A stretch of DNA of 64,000 nucleotides. Origin: Sphingomonadales bacterium. Lineage in GTDB: Bacteria; Pseudomonadota; Alphaproteobacteria; Sphingomonadales; Sphingomonadaceae. Made by a program: the position numbers and the translations under genes. Under the pieces are notes generated by a model, which ran no database searches, was not told the DNA's origin, and saw only the letters and a program-made list of their open reading frames with translations. Shown one piece after another: positions 59,203 to 64,000 of this stretch (positions are counted from its first letter, which is position 1; every line of letters begins with the position of its first letter). The stretch lies in assembly GCA_025351405.1 (NCBI GenBank), contig JANXVZ010000023.1, forward strand, positions 1 through 64,000. Reading direction: 5' to 3'.

Positions 59203-60312
59203 TTGAACTTCGATTTTTCCGACGACGCCAAGGCGCTCGGCGAGCAGGCGGCCAAGCTGTTCGCCGATCGTGCCGGGCCGGCGGCGGCGCGCAAGGCGAT
59301 GGCCGATGGCGCCGCCGATTTCGATGCCGGCCTGTGGCAGCACATCGCCGACCTTGGCTGGACCGCCGCGCGGGTTCCCGAGGCGCATGGCGGCCTGGGG
59401 CTTTCCGCAGAGGAAGTCTGCAAGCTGGCGGAAGCCGCGGGGCAACACCTCGCCGTCGTGCCGCTGGTGTCCACCCTCCTCGCCACCGAAGCCCTGATCC
59501 TCGCCGGATCGCCCGAACAACAGGCGCGCTACCTGCCCGGCGTCGCCGATGGCAGCCGCATCATCGTGCCGGCCTGGAACGAACCCGGCGCGGTCAACCC
59601 CGGCAATATCGCGGTGCGCGCCGACGCCGGCAAGCTGACCGGCGTCAAGGCCCCTGTCGCGGACCTGCCCGGCGCCCATATGGCGGTGGTCGCGGTCGCC
59701 GGGGCCGATGGCCCTTCATTGTGGCTGGTCGATCTTGCCGGTGCACCAAAGGGCCTTGCGGTCGAGACGATCGAAACCCTCGACCTTGTTCGTCGCCACG
59801 GCCGGCTGACTCTCGATGGCGTCACCGCCGAGCCGCTGGGCGATGCCGGCCATTACCAGGCCTGGCTCGACCGCGCCGCCGTCATCCTCGCGTGGGAAGC
59901 CATCGGCACCGCCGTCGCCGCGATGACGATGACGGTCGAATATGCCAAGACTCGCGTCGCCTTCGGCCAGACCATCGGGCGCTACCAGGGCGTCAAGCAC
60001 AAGTGCGCCGACATGTTCATCAAGATCGAACTGGCACGCGCCCATGCCCTGCACGGCGTCGCGATGATCGATAGCGACGGGCCGGAACTGCGCCAGGCGG
60101 CGAGCGCGGCGCGGGTCGCCAGCCTCGATGCGGCAAGCTTTTGCGGCGAGGAAGCCGTGCAGTTGCATGGCGGCATCGGCTTTACCTGGGAAAGCGATTG
60201 CCAATTCTATTATCGCCGGGCGCGAACGCTGACCGCAGCGCTGGCGCCGCGCGGCTGGTGGGCGGACCGGCTGGTCCGCGCGCTGGAGCTGCGCAACCGG
60301 GCGGCGGCATAG
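59203..60312 (+). CDS. Acyl-CoA dehydrogenase (probable small subunit of a pair)
   Basis: 369-aa ACAD from the TTG at 59203, which has GGGGAG upstream; a GTG at 59170 is an alternative. It has the helical N-domain and LHGGIGFTWESDCQFYYRRA at the end, but the usual IYEGT catalytic Glu segment is missing (RTLTAALA instead). With the next gene it resembles heteromeric alpha2beta2 ACADs, where only one subunit carries the base. Substrate unknown. Confidence 0.88.
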   Translation: MNFDFSDDAKALGEQAAKLFADRAGPAAARKAMADGAADFDAGLWQHIADLGWTAARVPEAHGGLGLSAEEVCKLAEAAGQHLAVVPLVSTLLATEALILAGSPEQQARYLPGVADGSRIIVPAWNEPGAVNPGNIAVRADAGKLTGVKAPVADLPGAHMAVVAVAGADGPSLWLVDLAGAPKGLAVETIETLDLVRRHGRLTLDGVTAEPLGDAGHYQAWLDRAAVILAWEAIGTAVAAMTMTVEYAKTRVAFGQTIGRYQGVKHKCADMFIKIELARAHALHGVAMIDSDGPELRQAASAARVASLDAASFCGEEAVQLHGGIGFTWESDCQFYYRRARTLTAALAPRGWWADRLVRALELRNRAAA

Positions 60313-60369
60313 CAGCGGCGGCCCAGCCGCGAAAAACCCCTTCAAATCGACGAATTGCAGGAGCCGAGC

Positions 60370-61593
60370 ATGGACTTCAACGACACCCCCGCCGAAGCCG
60401 AATATCGCGCAACCGCGCGCGCCTGGCTGACCGAAAACGCCAGCGAATACCGCGACCCGCCGGCGGTGCCCTACAAGCTTGACGAGTTCATCCGCCGATC
60501 GAAGGCATGGCAGCTGAAGAAGCACGCCGCCGGCTACACCGGCATCACCTGGCCCAAGGCAATGGGCGGCCAGGGCCTCGGCCCGATGCAGTCGATCATC
60601 TACGGGCAGGAGGAAAGCCGTTTCCATGCCCCGTCCGGGCTCTATTCGATCGGTCTCGGCATGTGCATCCCGACGGTGTTCAGCCACGGCTCGCCCGAGG
60701 TCATCCAGCGCTATGTGCCCAAGGCGCTGGTCGGCGATGAAGTCTGGTGCCAGCTGTTTTCCGAACCCGCCGCGGGCTCCGATCTCGCCGGCATCCGCAC
60801 CAAAGCCGTCAAGGATGGCGAAGACTGGATCATCGACGGCCAGAAGGTCTGGACCAGTTTTGCCCATGCGTCCGATTTCGGCATCGTTGTCTGCCGCACC
60901 GACCCGGGCGTGCCCAAGCACAAGGGCCTGACCATGTTCATCGTCGACATGAAGGCCCCGGGGGTCGAGGTGCGCGGCATCAAGCAGATGTCGGGCGGCA
61001 GCGATTTCAACGAGGTATTCTTCACCGGCGTCCGCATCAAGGACAGCCACCGTCTGGGTGATGTCGGCAATGGCTGGAAGGTCGCGCTGACGACGCTGAT
61101 GCACGAACGCCTCGCCGTCGGCGGCAAGCCGCGCCATGCCCCCGGCTATGCGACGCTGATGACGCTGGCCAAGGGTGTCGAGGCACCGGGCGGCGGACCC
61201 GCCATCGATGCCGGCGACGTCCGCCAGCGCATCGCTGCCAGCTATATCAACGATGAAGGCATCAAGCTGACCCAGATGCGGGCATTGTCGGCACTGTCCA
61301 AGGGCGAGATGCCGGGGCCGGAGCAATCGATCTCAAAGGTGGTCGTCGCCAAGACGATGCAGGAAATGGCGGCGTTCGCGCTCGACCTCGCCGGCGGCGA
61401 CGGCTTTGTCACCCAGGGTGCCGATCCCGAACTCGAAAAGCTGCAGGGGTCGTATCTTTGGTCGGCGGGCCTGCGCATCGCCGGCGGCACCGACGAGATC
61501 CTGCGCAACATCATCGCCGAGCGCGTCCTCGGCCTGCCCGGCGACCTGCGGCCGGACAAGGACCAGCCGTTCAACGCCAGCGTCGCGGCGTGA
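60370..61593 (+). CDS. Acyl-CoA dehydrogenase (probable catalytic subunit of a pair)
   Basis: 407-aa ACAD with FSEPAAGSDLAGIRTKAVKD near residue 135 and a C-terminal GLRIAGGTDEILRNIIAERVLGLP, the layout of the FadE-type partners in sterol and related side-chain oxidation. AGGAG at 60358-60362 precedes the ATG. It lies 57 bp after the previous ACAD on the same strand, consistent with a joint enzyme. Confidence 0.9.
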   Translation: MDFNDTPAEAEYRATARAWLTENASEYRDPPAVPYKLDEFIRRSKAWQLKKHAAGYTGITWPKAMGGQGLGPMQSIIYGQEESRFHAPSGLYSIGLGMCIPTVFSHGSPEVIQRYVPKALVGDEVWCQLFSEPAAGSDLAGIRTKAVKDGEDWIIDGQKVWTSFAHASDFGIVVCRTDPGVPKHKGLTMFIVDMKAPGVEVRGIKQMSGGSDFNEVFFTGVRIKDSHRLGDVGNGWKVALTTLMHERLAVGGKPRHAPGYATLMTLAKGVEAPGGGPAIDAGDVRQRIAASYINDEGIKLTQMRALSALSKGEMPGPEQSISKVVVAKTMQEMAAFALDLAGGDGFVTQGADPELEKLQGSYLWSAGLRIAGGTDEILRNIIAERVLGLPGDLRPDKDQPFNASVAA

Positions 61594-61621
61594 CGCCGCC
61601 GCCCGGCCCGCCCGCGCGGGG

Positions 61622-62689
61622 TTAGCCGCGGGTGCCGCGCAGCAACCGGGTGACGAGGCCCGGCAGGCCTGGATAGCTTGCCTCGTGATACACCGAACCG
61701 GCGGGCACCGCGGCGGCGATGCGGCGGTGCGCCTCCCCCAGGGCATGATAGGGCAGGCCCGGCAGCAGATGGTGAAGCGCATGGTAGCGCAGGCCGACGG
61801 GTGCCCATAGCACCGGCAGCAGGGTCGGCGGCGGCACATTGACACTGTCGAGGTACTGGCCGGTGACGGTCAGCACGTCGCCGTCATTTTCCCACAGGTG
61901 CGCCACCAGCGTGCGAACCTGGTTGAGCACCGTCACCGCCGAGGCGATGCCGATGGTGATGGCAAAGGCCGGCAGCGGGAACAGGCCGAAGGCGACGCTG
62001 GCCATCAAGGCGATCGCCCAGGCGCTTGCCGCGGCTTCCCACCACGCCCAGTGGCGGGCAAAATCGCCCTCGGGGGGGCGCCGGCGGAAATCGGGGTTGA
62101 TCGACAGCGCCGAATACCGCGCCACCAGCATGCGGCGCAGCGGCGGAATGACCAGCGACAGCGACGCCAGGATGCCGAAGCGGAGGAGCAGCGCGATCGG
62201 CGCCAGTGCCGAGACGATGACGAACACCGGCACCGTCCACGGCTTCATCAGCGCCAGCGGCAGATATTCCGGGTCCGCGGCGGTGCCATAGCGTGTGCGG
62301 GCATGGTGGAGGCTGTGGACGCCTTCGTACATGAACGACGGCACCAGCAGCGGCACGCCGACAAGCAGGTTCCAGCCGGTGCGGAAGCCGGGAACGGCAT
62401 CGGGACGCAGATGGGTGATTTCGTGAATGAAACTGCCGGCGCGATACAGGGCAAGGATGGCGAAAACCATGCCCAGCGCCCGCAAGCCGCCGGTGGCGGT
62501 GATGGCCAGCGCCAGCCCGGCATAGCCGACCAGCGCCGAGCCAAGCAGGTCCGCCCAGTAGATCGCCGGGCGCGCCGCCGTGAGATCGCGGGTCAGCTGC
62601 GCCGCCGTGCGGATCATCACCGGATCGTCTGCGCGCTGCGCGGTGGCAGCGGCAAAGGTTGCGGCATGATTGGCGGATTGAACGGTCAT
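61622..62689 (-). CDS. Membrane fatty-acid desaturase family protein
   Basis: 355-aa diiron membrane enzyme. The three His boxes are HEITH (89-93), HSLHH (125-129) and HALHH (near 298), with hydrophobic pairs between them. Such enzymes introduce double bonds into acyl lipids or hydroxylate related substrates; regiospecificity cannot be read from sequence. Converges with the ACAD pair. Confidence 0.88.
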   Translation of the reverse strand: MTVQSANHAATFAAATAQRADDPVMIRTAAQLTRDLTAARPAIYWADLLGSALVGYAGLALAITATGGLRALGMVFAILALYRAGSFIHEITHLRPDAVPGFRTGWNLLVGVPLLVPSFMYEGVHSLHHARTRYGTAADPEYLPLALMKPWTVPVFVIVSALAPIALLLRFGILASLSLVIPPLRRMLVARYSALSINPDFRRRPPEGDFARHWAWWEAAASAWAIALMASVAFGLFPLPAFAITIGIASAVTVLNQVRTLVAHLWENDGDVLTVTGQYLDSVNVPPPTLLPVLWAPVGLRYHALHHLLPGLPYHALGEAHRRIAAAVPAGSVYHEASYPGLPGLVTRLLRGTRG

Positions 62690-62800
62690 GATTTCCTGTA
62701 CGGACTCGCGGCGTGAACCGCAGCATTAGTGTTGAATTGCGTTCCCGATATGGCGAGCCCTGGCGGTTTTTACAGGTGCCGGCATTTGGTACCCCCCCAG

Positions 62801-62816
62801 CGCTTGCGGGAGCGGC
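62801..62816. repeat. Copy of the 16-mer of the ilvN-ilvC repeat
   Basis: CGCTTGCGGGAGCGGC is identical to the complement of 32724-32739 and is preceded by a C-rich arm as there. It marks a dispersed repeat family. Confidence 0.7.
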
Positions 62817-62823
62817 AGCGGCA

Positions 62824-62877
62824 GCGCCTGCGGCAGCGAAAGCGCCTGCGGCACCGGAAGCGCCTGCGGCAGCGGCA
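62824..62877. repeat. 18-bp tandem repeat, three copies
   Basis: Three consecutive 18-bp units starting GCGCCTGCGGCA (62824, 62842, 62860) with few changes, ending 1 bp before the phosphatase stop codon. The rest of the 189-bp desaturase-phosphatase gap shows nothing further except the 16-mer repeat. Confidence 0.85.
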
Positions 62878-62878
62878 A

Positions 62879-63634
62879 TCAGGCAGGACACCGTGTTGCC
62901 GGTGGCGCCTTTGCCAGTTCGGCGCGAACCGCCGCCGCATCGGCCTTGAAGGCCGGCACCCGCACTATTCGCGCATACAGCATGTCGGCGAGCCGGCGAC
63001 CCGCCGCGACGTCGCTCGGCCAGTGCACGCGGCAGGCGATGCGGTTGTCCCCCATGCTGCGGCCCCAGGCACGGACCTCGACAGCGCGGGACGGCGCGAC
63101 ATCGGCGAGCGCCAGGCTCCACAATTCGCCGAAGGTGGCGTGGCCGCTGGGGTAGGAATAGCTCAGCGCGCCGCCCCCGGCGCTGCCGAGGCTGCGCGGG
63201 TCGCAGGTGCGCGAATCGGCTTGCGCGACATAAGGCCGGTTGCGCTTGTAGCGCAGCTTGCCGGCCTCCACCGGCCCGCGCAGGTCGTCGGCAAGGCGCG
63301 ACAACATGTGCGCTGTGGCCGGGGTGCCGCCGGGCGACACGGTCTTGCCGATGGCGCAGCCGATCTGGGCGAAGACTTCGGGCGAGCCGGGATGGACCTG
63401 CGAGGTCGCGGCCTGCCAGCCGGCGCGGCCGATCCCCGCCGCCGCCGCGACATAGCCGGCGCGTTCGGCGCGGGCTTCGTCGGAGCCGGGGGCTGGCGGC
63501 GGCCCGATGAGCGCGGCATAATCGATGGCCGGTGCCCCGGCGAGATAAGGTTGCGGGCGTTCCAGCGCATAGGCGGTGACGGCCATGCCCGTCAGCGCAA
63601 CAGCCGCGGCAAGGACGATGTGGCGCTGCAACAT
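62879..63634 (-). CDS. Class A acid phosphatase (PAP2 superfamily)
   Basis: 251-aa exported phosphatase with a signal peptide (cleavage near TAYA, residue ~23). The three PAP2 motifs are visible: KRNRPYV, YSYPSGHATFG and CRVHWPSD. The order and spacing match periplasmic non-specific acid phosphatases such as PhoN. ATG at 63634; the open frame upstream overlaps unlikely sequence. Confidence 0.93.
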   Translation of the reverse strand: MLQRHIVLAAAVALTGMAVTAYALERPQPYLAGAPAIDYAALIGPPPAPGSDEARAERAGYVAAAAGIGRAGWQAATSQVHPGSPEVFAQIGCAIGKTVSPGGTPATAHMLSRLADDLRGPVEAGKLRYKRNRPYVAQADSRTCDPRSLGSAGGGALSYSYPSGHATFGELWSLALADVAPSRAVEVRAWGRSMGDNRIACRVHWPSDVAAGRRLADMLYARIVRVPAFKADAAAVRAELAKAPPATRCPA

Positions 63635-63870
63635 GGGTCCGGCGATCCTATGTATCCGGCGCAGCCCTGGCGCCGCGCCGCCGTCATCATAGCGATGCGA
63701 CGGCATTTGCCCACAACACCTGCCCCGGGCCTGCCCCGGCACCGTGTTGCACGAGCGTGACGGCGCAAGTGCCGCATCCCGGTGCCCCCTTGATGTTTGG
63801 GGCAACCGGGGTGACATTGATGAAGAACGCCCGGCAGCTCGCAGCCGGCAACCCCCAAGCGGAGACAGAT

Positions 63871-64000
63871 ATGCCCTCTTTCACCCGCGAGCTTGAAAAG
63901 ACCCTGCACAACGCCCTCGGCGAAGCAGCGCGGCGCACCCATGAATATGCCACCCTCGAACATCTGTTGCTGGCGCTGACCAGCGACACCCATGCCCTTG
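63871..64000 (+). CDS. clpA: ClpA, N-terminal part (runs off the window)
   Basis: The first 43 codons only: MPSFTRELEKTLHNALGEAA and RRTHEYATLEHLLLALTSD match the ClpA N-domain, the ATPase that feeds substrates to ClpP. GGAGACA precedes the ATG. In many alphaproteobacteria clpS lies just upstream; here the 236 bp upstream hold no clpS. Confidence 0.92.
   Translation, partial: MPSFTRELEKTLHNALGEAARRTHEYATLEHLLLALTSDTHAL

Overview
The window is a 64-kb piece of a GC-rich alphaproteobacterial chromosome, most likely from the order Sphingomonadales (a relative of Sandarakinorhabdus or Polymorphobacter is plausible, but the genus is inference). The evidence is two secreted proteins with C-terminal PEPxxWA sorting tails, a DUF3035 lipoprotein beside lspA, small DUF1192, DUF3297 and DUF1013 proteins typical of this class, an Arg/Gly/Asp-rich tail on ribosomal protein S6, and the argS-SPOR-nagZ-scpA-scpB cluster. 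Almost all genes are housekeeping genes. I see no prophage, insertion sequence, CRISPR array, rRNA or tRNA.

Layout. 0.1-1.7 kb: HerA/YjgR-like ATPase. 1.7-9.9 kb, minus strand: thyA-folA-dipeptidase-ribF-ileS-lspA-DUF3035 lipoprotein-unknown protein. 10-13.6 kb, plus strand: a LuxI-type acyl-homoserine-lactone synthase followed by an NfrB-like glycosyltransferase and an NfrA-like outer-membrane protein. 13.7-19.6 kb: MerR regulator, ATP-dependent DNA ligase, lipoprotein, PEPxxWA metalloprotease, TPR sulfotransferase. 19.6-25.9 kb: RluA-type pseudouridine synthase and crcB, patatin lipoprotein, RNase-H-fold protein coupled to rarA, alpha/beta hydrolase, DUF3297. 26-27.4 kb: rpsF-rpsR-rplI. 27.4-28.5 kb: PEPxxWA protein behind a sigma-54 promoter. 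28.5-36 kb: branched-chain amino acid synthesis (leuA, ilvC, ilvN, ilvB) and miaA. 36-41 kb: serB, a dimethylargininase-family gene, gatB-gatA-gatC. 41-47 kb: amidohydrolase, PadR regulator, an unknown protein, Sua5/TsaC, acyl-CoA dehydrogenase. 47-54 kb: FAH protein, DUF1801 protein, argS-SPOR-nagZ-scpA-scpB. 54-55.1 kb: an eroded patch with an SRPBCC gene and a secreted-protein pseudogene. 55.3-64 kb: TrcR-like DUF1013, psiE, kynU, quinone oxidoreductase, DUF1192, an acyl-CoA dehydrogenase pair, desaturase, acid phosphatase and the 5' end of clpA.

Main regulatory and unusual signals. (1) leuA is preceded by a 14-codon Leu-rich leader peptide, a pause hairpin, a terminator with a six-T tract and an alternative pairing that would dissolve the terminator: a complete transcription-attenuation layout. 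(2) The PEPxxWA gene at 27800 has a well-spaced -24/-12 promoter and a perfect palindrome about 100 bp upstream, suggesting sigma-54 plus enhancer-binding-protein control. (3) The LuxI gene has no visible LuxR partner and sits in front of an NfrB/NfrA-type envelope polysaccharide pair. (4) An in-frame stop breaks a small secreted protein, and the gene before it seems to have lost its normal stop through a poly-G slip. (5) Many neighbouring genes share TGATG, ATGA or GTGA overlaps, suggesting widespread translational coupling.
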